Position numbers and translations under genes: made by a program
Shown: positions 43,957-55,679 of the stretch, one piece after another
Layout: every line of letters begins with the position of its first letter
How positions within the stretch are numbered: position 1 is the first letter of the stretch
The notes under the pieces: model-generated
Seen by the model: the letters and a program-made list of their open reading frames with translations, nothing else
The model's database searches: none
Told to the model about the DNA's origin: nothing
NCBI GenBank assembly: GCA_018873245.2
Contig: JAEMBT020000009.1
Span: forward strand, 4,208,242-4,272,241
Direction of reading: 5' to 3'
Length of the DNA stretch: 64,000 bases
Source of the DNA: Archegozetes longisetosus
Lineage: Eukaryota > Arthropoda > Arachnida > Sarcoptiformes > Trhypochthoniidae

Positions 43957-45183
43957 CTATTTTGATAGAAGCTGAATCCTTTGGTTAATAATTATGATTT
44001 GACCTTTATAATGATTTATAATATTTGTCACATTTTTAACAATTAAAAAACAGACATCAGTTAACATGATAACTGAGAAACCAAACCACAGACTTATAAT
44101 ACTTGCGATAAAACATAAAAACTCTTCGAAATGCATTTTAGCTAAATGTTTGATTATTACATTGGGTAATGTCGGAGTATTTAAATATACATTGAAATCT
44201 TGTGTAGCGCTTGCTTTTGCTTTTGATTCATCCAAATAAAAATACTCTTTATAACAATCTTGAAAATGTCCACAAAATTTATCACATTTTTCAGCCAAAT
44301 CCGAGTCTAAACTATTATTCATTCGTTGATCTATAGTCAGATTACTGGTTGAATCATTGGTTAAATAATTTCCAGGATATTTCTTATAGTCATTCAAATA
44401 ATTACGTAATTTACATTTAGAAATACAATCATATCTTGATTGATAACCTGATTGTTTATAATCACGACACGATGTTTTGTATGGTTTAGGCATTAATTTT
44501 ACTATAGTTTTTCTATAATGAATATAACTTGGTTCATTTTCATTTACATTTACATCAATAAATCCATTATTAAATTCATCTGTAATCGGTTCTTTCCTTT
44601 GATGGAAATGCCATAAAATGAAACCAAAGTTCACGGGAATCACTACTTTCACTAAACAACCACCTCCACTTCTAATACTTACGTCATAATTGATTAAATA
44701 TCTGTCATCTGATTCTTCATTCAATTGTGAAAATAATGTGAAACAATAGAAGTGATAACTTATAGAATATCTATATTTTGATATCCTCTCACAATTCACA
44801 TATTTTTCAGAATCATTGTATATATTCGGTTTCATAACAGAACAGTGATTACCGAAAACTTCTTGTGGTGTCTTTAAAGCTTTGAATTGTTGACGTGTTG
44901 TCATTTTACCCAAATAGTTAGTTATTTTAATGATTTTCTCCCTATCTTTTATATTTTTCGTGCCATTAGGAAAAAGTTGTAATAAATAACTTTGTCTAAT
45001 TAAATGACTTTTATAAAAGCAAATAGAAATAGCAGGCAATGAAATGACGACTTCATTTTCATATCTCACATCAGTTGTTGTTTCGTACGAAAAATAAATA
45101 TCACTTATATTGTAGATTTGTAAAATACATCCAATCAAACAACCCGTGATAAACAGATATTGAAGAGTGTTATCTATTTTCAT
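43957..45183 (-). CDS. DEG/ENaC sodium channel subunit (pickpocket-like), copy B
   Basis: 408 residues from ATG 45183, same architecture as copy A: TM1 near 7-27, LPAISICF, cysteine-rich ectodomain (SCRDYKQSGYQSRYDC, EKCDKFCGHFQDC), TM2 with SLWFGFSVI and a short cytosolic tail. Roughly nine in ten residues match copy A, but differences cluster in three ectodomain patches (about 174-190, 206-226 and 322-340) while TM1, TM2 and the cysteines are unchanged, as expected if ligand or partner contacts diverge. The frame is intact, so it looks functional. Possible upstream small exon as for copy A. Confidence 0.88.
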   Translation of the reverse strand: MKIDNTLQYLFITGCLIGCILQIYNISDIYFSYETTTDVRYENEVVISLPAISICFYKSHLIRQSYLLQLFPNGTKNIKDREKIIKITNYLGKMTTRQQFKALKTPQEVFGNHCSVMKPNIYNDSEKYVNCERISKYRYSISYHFYCFTLFSQLNEESDDRYLINYDVSIRSGGGCLVKVVIPVNFGFILWHFHQRKEPITDEFNNGFIDVNVNENEPSYIHYRKTIVKLMPKPYKTSCRDYKQSGYQSRYDCISKCKLRNYLNDYKKYPGNYLTNDSTSNLTIDQRMNNSLDSDLAEKCDKFCGHFQDCYKEYFYLDESKAKASATQDFNVYLNTPTLPNVIIKHLAKMHFEEFLCFIASIISLWFGFSVIMLTDVCFLIVKNVTNIINHYKGQIIIINQRIQLLSK

Positions 45184-45189
45184 TCTCAA

Positions 45190-47690
45190 CAACTTTACTA
45201 AATTTCTGAAAAGATTATATTACATTTTATTCTCTAAAATCTTTAGTAAATCTTAATTTCTAGCTTTTAATTTGAGGAAAACCTTTTTACTATTTCAGAT
45301 ATAAATCAATTTTCTTTTACTGAGTATAAAACAGCGAAATATCTATTCAATAAATGTTTAACAACACTTTTATTTAATGAATATACCATTAACTTAATGA
45401 AATTTCGAATAAACACAATAAATCAATTTGATTCTTATTCATGTTTGTTTTAAAAAATCAATGGTTCTTACGCTGTCATTTAGTCTTATGGTTATATTTA
45501 TTTTATAAGAAAATCGATCGATAAACTTGACTTCAACCTAAAAGTACCTGAAATACTTAGATATTACTTGAAATAACGTGTTAAAACTGATAACATATGA
45601 AGTCCAGTTTATTTTGCCATCCTACATGTCTTTTTCACAAAAATGTTTTCATAAATAAGGTGAAAAAATAATTCATTCACAATAATTTCGGAATTATTTA
45701 AAGATACGAGATTTTTTATTTGATCCAACAAATTTTAGACGTTTGATTCATATAGGGTTTATATAGTATTTACTCTATTTTTTAGCGAATATTTTTCTTA
45801 TATGAATAAATGATATATTTCGATTGAATGAACTTTATAATCAAAAGTTCTCATTATGTATGAGTAAATCTAGTTATTAATACCATTAATAAATACGAAA
45901 GACAGAATATCTAAAGTGTCTCCATTAAAAATAATATGATTTAGTTTTATTAATTATTTATTACATAGTTTGTGAAACCATCATTCGGACTCTAGGTCCA
46001 ATCATTATTATTCATTTTATATAATTCATAAGTTTATTCATATTTTTTTTTATAAATGAAAAGACCCTCAAATCCCAAGATCCGGTAAGCGTTTGATTAA
46101 ACTGAATTCAATGTTATCCTCCTTGACTAACCTAAAATAATCTTGTCTCCATGTTCCTTATAAATGATCATTATAAGTTAATCCTTTGGAATGGAGATGA
46201 GACAAGCGCGCAAACGATCAAACAATCTTACTCAAAGTTCATCATGATAAGATAGTGCGAGTTATAGATGACACCGCGATCAGACGAAACATGATTCGAA
46301 TTTTAATAAAATGGTCGGAATGGAATCGGGATTTTTGAAAATTATTAAAGAATCTTGAAAACCCATTTGGTTTTTAATAGACTTATATTATTTCTATAAC
46401 AGTGTTCAAATTTCAGAATTTTCATCTATAACAAGCCTTCAAAGAATTATTAATAGAACTTATGTTTTAATTGTACGTAGGTTTTGGTTAAACACTTAGT
46501 CGCATGTTTTAAATATAAACATATCCGCCGTTTGTCTTCTTCAGCATTAACATTTATAATACAAAATTAGTACTATAACTGATTATATTTTGTGGTAATT
46601 TCTTAGCGAGTTCATTATAATTGAGAAATGATTTGCCTTTTAAAATACTTAAAATTTTTAGGATGGAACACATTTTCATTAATTCAGGATGAGACAAGAT
46701 CGGGATTTTAGAAAAAGAAACAGGACCTAAAAATCGCCTCGATTGCTGTCTCTAATGTGACTGCATAAAATATTTGGTGCTCACAAGATATCAAGCGCCT
46801 GCATGCAGGACTCAATGTTCTATTCCCAGAATTAGAACTGTAGACAACCATTTCTCTTAATTCGAGCAATTTTTGGATTCAGAAATGGCTGTGTGAATAA
46901 CTTATTGACCATTTGTCAAAAAGTGATCTTTGAATCCCTTCGTAACTATTCAGTAAAAAATGACCAGCGAATAATATTTAATGACAATTGAAACATATGT
47001 TAGGGATGTTTTCCCCTCAACTCTAGACGTATTTAAAGAAATGTTTCAGAAGTTTAAGGAAGGAGCTCGTGTCCAACTTATGCATAATTGATTTAATATA
47101 CAATTCTTTTGTTACATTCAATAAAGTATTTCATACACAAAGCTTTGTTTTATTAAAACAGTGAGTGAAGAGAAAAGGGAAGTGTAGAGCAATGTAAAGA
47201 AAATTTTAACATGAAAATAAGGACAAATTCAAAATTTATGAAATTATATTTTGGTGATTAAGTTTGTTTAGATTTGGCAAAACCAGCCAATAAGGTTGAA
47301 ATTGAAAAGCTATTAATTTCTACTAATTTATTTTGAAAAAACGAACTAAAATTATTTTTTATTTGATTTTTAAAGACCAAAGCTATTGTTGAGAGCTAAA
47401 GCTGTGCAAAAGAGACTAAGCAATAAATTCCATCAGATTTTTTACTTGAAAACACTATGTAATGCTGAATATTCTATAGTAGGGCTTACCGAATTGGGAA
47501 CTGCGGACGGAATGTGATCGCAAAGCCATGATCTCTAGCCTTCAAATAGGATCAAATATTACACTTGACTCAATATGTTGATTGATTTTATCAATTGACT
47601 TTCAGAAAGATCATCAATTTTGCTTCCAATATAATAGAATTATTGATAATAGGAGACTTCGAGCTCGAAACATTCTTAATCGTATATTTA
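45190..47690. other. Non-coding stretch
   Basis: To about 45890 it is the DEG/ENaC upstream flank shared with copy A. From 45900 to 47690 I see no gene, RNA or element; slightly GC-richer around 46740-46860 without a recognisable frame. Confidence 0.45.
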
Positions 47691-47693
47691 ATT

Positions 47694-48085
47694 GATTTTT
47701 AAAGAATCCTATTCAAAATTTTTAAAGCTCATAACTCTTGAAGCGTTCATTTGATATGCTTAGGACTTATATTTTTAGAAACTGTATGCAAAAATCTTTG
47801 AAACGATATACATATTATCATCTGTTCCAATAGATCCATTAATGAACGCCAATGATATGCCGTTTCAAAGGTTTTTGCCCACACTTTTCAGAAATATAAG
47901 TCTTGAGCATATCGAATGAGTCCTTAAAGAATTTTGAGCTTTTAAATTTCGAATACCACTCTTTAAAAATCAATTACCTATATGATAACGAGTGTTTCGA
48001 ACTCGTTATACAGCCATTCATCGGTATCTATTGTGAGTTTGATGACTATTGGTGAAATAGTTGTCAGTGAAATGTTCCGAACTCA
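47694..48085. repeat. Inverted-repeat element, copy 2
   Basis: Same as 38363-38745: AGAAACTGTATGCAAAAATC pairs with GGTTTTTGCCCACAC-like, outer TTTTTAAAGAAT and CACTCTTTAAAAAT, then the shared tail ATCGGTATCTATTGTGAG. Diverged a few percent to 15% by eye. Confidence 0.65.
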
Positions 48086-48366
48086 TAGTTTGAGGCAGAT
48101 TCAGACTCAGTTGCGTACCATTTAATGCCTGATAGTAATAGATATCATGTCTACTGAATTGAACTCTTCTATGAAAGGCAACACATGTCAACATATATTT
48201 TAGTGATCCATGTGTTTTTGACTCAAAATCAATAATTAAGTTATAAGATTTTCTATCATATATTTTAAAACTTATTCATTAGTAACATTTAATACATAAA
48301 TTTTAAATAAAAGTTGTTACTTAGATCTGAGGAAACTTTTTGAAAAGTCTCGTACATTATATATTA

Positions 48367-49536
48367 AGGTGTGAACACTAATTAATGGGACTGAGTAAAC
48401 TATTGAATAATTACGCTACTTTTGGGTCAATTTAAACGAACTATGAGTCAAATTGTAGCTTGGATTCTATTGTTTAGCACAATTTTATTCTTTGAGATTA
48501 TCTTTCAAATAAAGTATGGATTAATTAAAAAAGGATAGTAAAGAAAAATATTTGGCACTTCTATAAAGCAAATAGAGAAAAGCTAAATTATTTACTGTTA
48601 ATCACTTTAAATCAATCAATATCCGCAAAAGTACTACATATCGGATTATCGAAAGAATAAACAATAATTTGCAATTAAAAAGGGCTAAAGGTGAAGGACG
48701 GAAAGCGGTAAAATGCCCACAAACTTTGTTGAGTTCGTTGACAGCCGTATTGACGTTGCAAAGACCAAAGTGGTAAAAAAGTTCAAAATAAGCCAAACAT
48801 ATGTCAAAAAATAATAAAATTTTACCGAATCCAGTGATATTAGCGTAAAACTAGACCTAAAGATGCAAACGATTTTACAGAAAATCAAGTTGAATAAAAA
48901 GAGACACACTATCGCTAAGCTTTCAACAATAGTGCAAATCGTAATCGACGACGATTTTCACTTTCCGATTAATTTCCGACATTTTCCCGATTCGAGATAA
49001 GAAATGCTCGACAAATGATAGTTTCTATGCCTTTGATATCGAAAATGTCGAACCAAATGTACAAAAAGCTTAAGGAATTGACCTCATTGATGTGCCAAAC
49101 CTATATGAGAGACATCTTGACAAGAATCAGAGTTGCTGCCCATCAAGGCGTTCAATCACTGATTGATCGATGCATTTTGACTGTCTAATGTCTAATCTTT
49201 GGTTAACATTAGTTTAATTTTGAAGTACTTGAGTATATTGAATGAGTGTTACAATCACAACCTCCAATTATTTTATTTAAATAAAAACACAGAAACTACT
49301 TTACGATAAGAAAACTTGTAAGGCATGCGAATGCTATCAATACTGCCCAAAATACAAAACATGCATTTCTTATATACTCTTTTTAAGGTCTTATTTTTAA
49401 GGGTCAAATCTTAGACTAATGGTCAGACACAGCTCGTGTTTGACTCATAACTGAGTACACAACAATTTTTAAAATTTATCTTGAAAATTTAAATATTAAA
49501 TCTTGGAATCAATCCCATTAATTAGTGTTCACACGT
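48367..49536 (+). mobile_element. Tc1/mariner-type element, 1.17 kb, decayed
   Basis: Inverted ends GTGTGAACACTAATTAATG (left) and the complement at the right, just inside TA dinucleotides at 48365-48366 and 49537-49538. Plus-strand relics resemble a Tc1/mariner helix-turn-helix region (RIIERINNNLQLKRAKG, ISQTYVKK) and VIDDDFHF near the first catalytic Asp. Many stops. The C-terminal half is gone. Confidence 0.6.
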
Positions 49537-49539
49537 TAT

Positions 49540-50098
49540 AACTAGCACTAAGGTCAAACATATAAATTTATTCGCCACAAATGACTAGAACTTTGCTCTA
49601 AAAGTTTTCGAAAATCAACTAAACTTTCGCGGTCAGAGAACTTTCAAAGATCGAAAACATAAATTATCTTCTGGTCATACGAATAACTTTCACAATTTTA
49701 CCTACTGCAACTTAAAAATTGTTGAGAATAAATGTTTTGAAAATCGAATATTCTACTCAGGCTAAGAATTCCAGAAAAAGGCTTATGAATTGTAATTTTA
49801 GCTAAAGATAAATGAAATTAGACGGACTTTATCAATCGAAGACTAATCTTTGTTATAAATTTAGTTGAAAACTTTAAATTAAACTTTTCCATTTATTGAA
49901 CCTAAGTCAACGAGAAGTAGGCTTTTTAATAATCAATCTAATGAATATTTTATTTTAACTATATAAACTTGACAATTCATCGTACAGGGTCCTGTGAACA
50001 ATAGGAAATTGGCTTGACCACTAAAACATGATCTTTAAAAAATAACGAATGTGTCAGGTTGCTGTCAAGTTATTGAGACTAATGGTGTTGCTATTCAG
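49540..50098. other. Non-coding stretch
   Basis: AT-rich; nothing recognised. Confidence 0.4.
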
Positions 50099-50101
50099 CT
50101 A

Positions 50102-50823
50102 CAGTGAAAGTCACTCACGTGTCAGCACTAAAAACTTTTAATAACTTTTTAATTATAAGTTACAATGATCAAATTTTGCATAATTTTACTTTAATTATTA
50201 ATAAATCAATTTATTGTTACTAAAAGTCTAATGCATTACTCAGAGTAGGAAAAAAATAAACAAAAATTTCGCTCACTTCAAAACAACGAATCTTCATTAT
50301 CGAGAACTATTTTATGAATTGTTTTAAGAACATTCCTAATAAGGAACGTCAAAAATCTTTTGCTCGTGAATTTGGTAAAAAAGATATTCCTCATAGGACA
50401 ACAATTTAAAAAGTCATAGCAAATTTGGACAAACTGGTAGTGTTTGCAATAAGACTCGTGATTGTAATAAACGTGTTTTAAATGAAACCCAAATGAAAGA
50501 GATTGAAGATAGCTTTGCTCTTAGTCCCCGAAAAAGCTTTAGAAAAAGATCAGTGCAATTGTCAATATCATACCCCTTTGTCGAAGGGCAGCGAAACAGC
50601 TTAAACTGTATCCCTATCGTGTTCGAGTCGCTCAGGAGTTGTTGGAAACAGATCATGCAAAGCTTTGTTTGGACGTGGATGGTGGACACTTTCAGCATTT
50701 TTTATAATTTCTGTTTAATTATCAATAACTAAACTAAATTTATGCAAAATTTCATATGTATGGCTTAAATAATCAAAAAGCTATTAAAGTTTTGTGATGC
50801 CGAAATTTGAATGACTCTCACTG
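50102..50823 (+). mobile_element. maT-like Tc1/mariner element, internally deleted
   Basis: Ends CAGTGAAAGTCACTC and, inverted, GAATGACTCTCACTG with TA on both sides (50100-50101, 50824-50825). Plus-strand traces: SFAREFGKKDIPHRTTI, TGSVCNKTRDCNKRVLNE, SPRKSFRKRS (the N-terminal HTH and linker), then a jump to DVDGGHFQHFL, the C-terminus. The catalytic middle is deleted. Same family as the relics at 15.6, 33.5 and 63.5 kb. Confidence 0.75.
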
Positions 50824-50829
50824 TATACT

Positions 50830-52095
50830 GCAAGTGATTAGAATCTTGGACTTCACTTGAAGTTTCGAGTCGAACAAGTCAGACAAGACTGATTTGATCT
50901 TAGATTTTTTTGCATTTTCGAAATAATCGACTTATAAGACTCTATTGAAATAATATTAAAAGAATATTTCTACTATATTGTGAAACTGAATCTTAGTATC
51001 TCATAGAGTAAACTAATTAGTCCTTTCTAACCATCGCAAGTAAACCTATATTCTTTTGGACATTAAAGTTTCTAATGAAATATTAATATAAATATGAAAT
51101 TATATTCCACTAACTTATTCTTTAGGTTTTACACTTCAACAACAAATAAAGGTGATATTTTGCGATGAACCATTGGACTCTCACCGATTTCGATGAATGA
51201 CATAAAGTGGTCTGAATACTTTCCATAAGATATCCTTTGATAAGAAAAATTTCTTTTGTCTAGAAATTTTCTCTCCATTCAAATTCATTTAAAAACTTCA
51301 AAAACTTGAGCCAAAACAAAATGTTCTTTAATGCCTACTTTCAAGCCAATATGAATAAGATTACTTTTAAAATGCTTAAAAGAAAATAAAATAAGTTCAG
51401 AAGTAAATAACTTAAATCATTTCGTGAACCAGAAAATTTGTATTTGTAAAGTGAAATTCTTTTTGCTAAAAAGTTAACATTGTTCGACAACCATTAGAGT
51501 TTTATAATCATAATAGTTCAATAGTCCAAAAAACCGGAATATCACTAAATGAATTATCAATTATAAATAATTCACACTTGTCATTATTTATGTTCGTATT
51601 AATAAGAATTTCATATCATAGAGAGCTTCATTTTTAATGGAAGGTTAATAAAAAGAAAATTTTTGATTTTTGGCCAGAAATTACCTCTCAAAGAGCTTTT
51701 TAGAGAATTACTAGAAACTTCCATGAGAGACTTCCTCTGGCAATCTCTTTTTACAATACTAATGATTTATCATTTGAAAAATCTTTTGATACTAAATATA
51801 AGCGTTCAGGAACTTTTTACAAAATAGTTTTCAAGGTATAAAGGAAAAATCATCTTATATTAAATGTTGATTTTCTTAGATTTTTGAACTGATTGAGTTT
51901 TTGACCTAATTTGCGTAAAGGTATATTGTGTGAACAAAGTTATATAGGGTGGCAAATAATCGGACTTCCCCTTCGACTTTAGGCTAACACATCATTTAAA
52001 ACAATATCCAAACGATCCACTATGTTTCGTGTTGACATCTAATTTCTCCCTCAATCATTCTTCTTATGTAAAGATATTTACCATAAGAATTTAAG
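50830..52095. other. Non-coding stretch
   Basis: No gene seen in either strand beyond very short frames. Confidence 0.4.
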
Positions 52096-52099
52096 TACA

Positions 52100-53390
52100 T
52101 GCAATTATTATGGACTTTTCAAAGCAAATGCGAATAAATATAAAATGGAACATTGTATTTAAGTTACATTTGAAATATTACTTAAGTAAAAAGTATATTT
52201 ATTAAATGAAAATGTGCTTTCATAAATATTTCACTATTTTATTCTCAGCCACAAAAGATAAATAATTCAAATGAAGAATATGAAAAAGATTTAAGTAAAA
52301 TTTTAAAAAGATTAAAAAGATTTACAACATATCTATGAGAACAAAAGTCTTTAAACAAATATAATGATGTTATACTTAATGAAACAATTCTTTTGATTTA
52401 TAGGGTCGGAATAATATGCATTTATCATATAGTTGACCAATCAATATTGTCAATTTTTTAGATCATTCGATCAAATATTGCATGTTAATGTACAGTCATT
52501 CTCATAAATGAGGTAAACGGTTTTCGAGGGTTTTCTACCCCTAAACCTTGTTGGATCTTGATGAATTTTTTTTGAGTATTATACTACATGTTGGGACGCA
52601 CAACATATTAAAAGCATACTGATATTTTACTAGTGGCTCACAGACAAACGAGCTAAATTATCCCAGAGGATCCTGGCGTAGATTTTAAAATTCTGACGCT
52701 TGGATACGATTAAACATAAAAAATGATTAGACACGTGTTCTTTTGTTTAGAAATAAAAGTCTATGATTCTATTTTAAATTTGCTATCTTTTGAAATCAAA
52801 ATCAACCCTGACTCTTTTTTCCCAAGAAAGATATCGATATTCAAATATAGTCACTTTTATGTTTGTTACTCTATAGATCTTGCGTTTGCGCTTATTTATC
52901 CAAACAAAAAAACATGTGTCTAATCATTTTTTATGTTTAATCGTATCCAAGTGTCAGAATTTGAAAATCTACGCCAGGATCCTCTTGGAGAATTTAGCTC
53001 GTTTGTCTGTGAGCCACTAGTAAAATATCAATATGCTTCTAATATGCTGTGCGTCCCAACATGTAGTATACTCAAAAAAATTTCATCAAGATCCAACAAG
53101 TTCAGGGGTAGAAAACCCTCGGAAGACGTTTACCTCATTTATGAGAATGACTGTATATATTCTGAGTCATAATTATATATCTATTTTAATTTACGATTGA
53201 ATGTCGTATTATTACTGAGTGTATTTTACATATCCATCAGATAAGTGTTATTTTTCATACGTAAGAACAATTTATATCATATTCAAAAAAGAAATTATCA
53301 TATAAACTGATTAGAAAAATCTGTAATTTTAGTAATTCCTTGAATGAGTCATCTCATAAAACATACGAACTTTATAACCAGGAAAATCAT
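52100..53390. repeat. Block homologous (inverted) to 36830-38260
   Basis: Joins directly to the GR-unit copy 3. Relative to 36.8-38.3 kb it lacks the satellite foldback element but has the TA MITE, so each insertion has its empty site in the other copy. Confidence 0.75.
52493..53153. mobile_element. Tc1/mariner-type MITE, 661 bp, TA target
   Basis: Long inverted repeats, each over 200 bp, ending CAGTCATTCTCATAAATG. TA duplicated at 52491-52492 and 53154-53155; the empty site (ATGTTAATGTATATATTC, read on the minus strand near 37050) has a single TA. No ORF worth calling. The two frames at 52.7-53.2 kb are repeat artefacts. Confidence 0.9.
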
Positions 53391-54295
53391 TAATGATAAA
53401 TAGCTTCAATAATAAAATAAAACCATTTCCTGATAAACTCTTTCAACGAACTACATTAACTTTGTTTTCTCGATGAATAAATTGTAAATTTTCTCTCGAA
53501 ATTGAAATAACATAAAAGTTTAAGAAAATAGAAATAGTCTTCTAAAATTTTTAATTATACTCGCATACTAATTGAAAAATAACATTTTACACAGAATGTC
53601 AAATGGCTTACATAGATAAATGGTTCATTTGCTCTGAAATGATTGAACAGTTTTATGATCAATACTATTAGTGATTTTATGATTGAACGAAGATCAATTT
53701 GAATAATTGAACCAAAAACTAACATGAATTAGATTATCAAATTTTGTTCACTAAACATTGTCATATGTATAGTTATGTTAATCATCATTATTATTATACC
53801 CAGAACAGGTATAATATTCTTAATTATAAGCAGTGATTTGCCTGTGTAGAGAGTATTCCTAAAATAGAAACAAATATTTCTTATTAGTTGTTTCATATTG
53901 CGAGCAGTTCTTTCATCTTCTTCTCATATTCTAATATTTATGTAATAATGTATTAACGACAACCGATTACCAGATAATCACACCGTGTATGGCATGAGAA
54001 CTAAATGTCCAAAAGATCGATGAGGTATTCCGGAAATGATGATCTCTTTGACAAAAAGCTTCAACCAAAGACTGAATAATGTGAAAGCGCAACACAAAGA
54101 ATCTATATTTTAATAATGAACTTGATGGAGAAAAATATAGTTTTTGATACTTGAGTTGTATTAAGAATTTTAGTTCCATTCGTAAGAGGAATATATTTCG
54201 GTTAAACTAAACCAGAAATCATTTCAAAATGTTTGAGATATGAAGCTTTAGATCATTTTTGTAATGAACCATAATTCAACATATGAGAACTCTTA
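53375..54295 (-). pseudogene. Gustatory receptor relic 2, copy 3
   Basis: Most complete copy of this relic. Minus strand: YLKHFEMISGLV near 54240-54200 (matches YLKPFEMMSGLV), YYINIRI near 53940, then FRNTLYTGKS, and an unbroken exon 2 (about 53465-53375) ending KLFIINDFPGYK before a GTTCGT donor-like site. Numerous stops. Confidence 0.75.
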
Positions 54296-54439
54296 TTAGT
54301 GAGAGAAATATTAAATGTTAGCAGAATAGTCCGGACAATCAGATCTCGAGATTGATAAAGAATTTAAAAATGTTTATGCTATTTAACTACGCATTAAAGT
54401 AATATATGGTGATGATGTGATCGTATGTAATTTGCGCTC

Positions 54440-55620
54440 TTTTATTAATTAATTATATAAGTGGACCAAAAACGCACCCATTTCGCGTCTGTATTACAAT
54501 CCAAGAACAGAGAGTGTTCATCTAGTTTCATGTGTTGCTGGACACGTCTGCTTCTGAAATTTATAAAATGCTTGAAGAAATTGCTCGAAACAAAGCATTA
54601 ATTAGAATCCGAGGCTGTGAACTTTAATGAGATTTCAAAGGACGAGTCCGTTTAATAAGCGAAGATGCTCCTCATGAAAAGAAACCTCGTGAAGCAACCA
54701 ATGAAAATCATTAAGAAAAACTCAAAAAGCTTTGAATTGAGGACCGTAATTAGGGAACCTTGAAATTGGTAGAAAATTTAGGAGTCAGTTATTGAAGCAA
54801 AATAAGACTTCCGAAAGAAGTCTGTGCTAAAAAATAGTTACGAGGTGGGTGCCTAATGAACTTATGCCTACTCAGAAACAGAAGCGTATTGATATATGTG
54901 AACAGCATCTTGAAAGATATAACAATGACCCTGAATTTCTGGAAAGAATTATCGCTATTGATGAAACTTGGATCAGATCATATGACCCTAAGGATCTATT
55001 TAATTCACATCAATGGCGCTTACCTATACAAGAACCGTATGTAATTTTAACTTGAAATATTCGAAAACTAAAATAATGCTAGTGGCCATATTTGATGCGG
55101 CAAGCCCACCAAAACAGGAGCAACGATAGATGACTGGAAGGTGATGATGATTCTTGCTTTTCATCAAAATCTGATATTCTACTATCGACTTTTACTGAAA
55201 ATACAATTGTCAAATTTCAAGTATATATTGATTTTTTGGACAAATAATACTTTCAGAAGTAAAGAATCACTGTGTTAATAATCCATTTATCCTGCACGAC
55301 AGTGCCAGACTACATAAACACCGGAAAGTCAAATAATTCTTTAATCGACATCGTTGGGTGGAACTTAATCACACCCTTATAGTCTTGTTTTGAACCCTTG
55401 CGACTTTGATGTTATTGCAAGAATAAAGAGGCCAAATAAAGATATGAGATTTGCTAATCAGACTCAACATTGGATGGTGTATGGCCGAGTTATAAATGAA
55501 ATAAATGTCGAAAGAGCCACCACTTGTATAAGACACCTCTCACTGCGATGGGATTTGATCAACCAGATAGGAGGGGAATACATTCACTAATTATACAGTC
55601 ATATTTAAAAAAATATAGGT
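54440..55620 (+). pseudogene. mariner transposase, most complete relic
   Basis: Plus strand: weak N-terminal traces at 54.45-54.8 kb, then WVPNELMPTQKQKRIDICEQ, IIAIDETWIRSYDPKD, KPTKTGATIDDWKVMM, ILHDSARLHKHRKVK and a C-terminal trace ending about 55590. Motif order and spacing fit a mariner of about 345 residues. Several stops and frameshifts. Confidence 0.85.
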
Positions 55621-55679
55621 TTGTTTTAAAGATCCAGTTGTTCGGACTATTCTGCTAGCATCTAATATATAATATGTAT

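Larger units (their letters stand above)
40621..45890. repeat. Segmental duplication, DEG/ENaC unit copy B
   Basis: Same order as 2041-6650: mariner relic, Tc1 relic, DEG/ENaC gene, same strands. Contains the foldback insertion 41495-43288, whose empty site is at about 2430-2445 in copy A. Confidence 0.85.

Noticed and set aside
52723-53172. Two small ORFs
   Set aside because: Located in the inverted repeats of the TA MITE.
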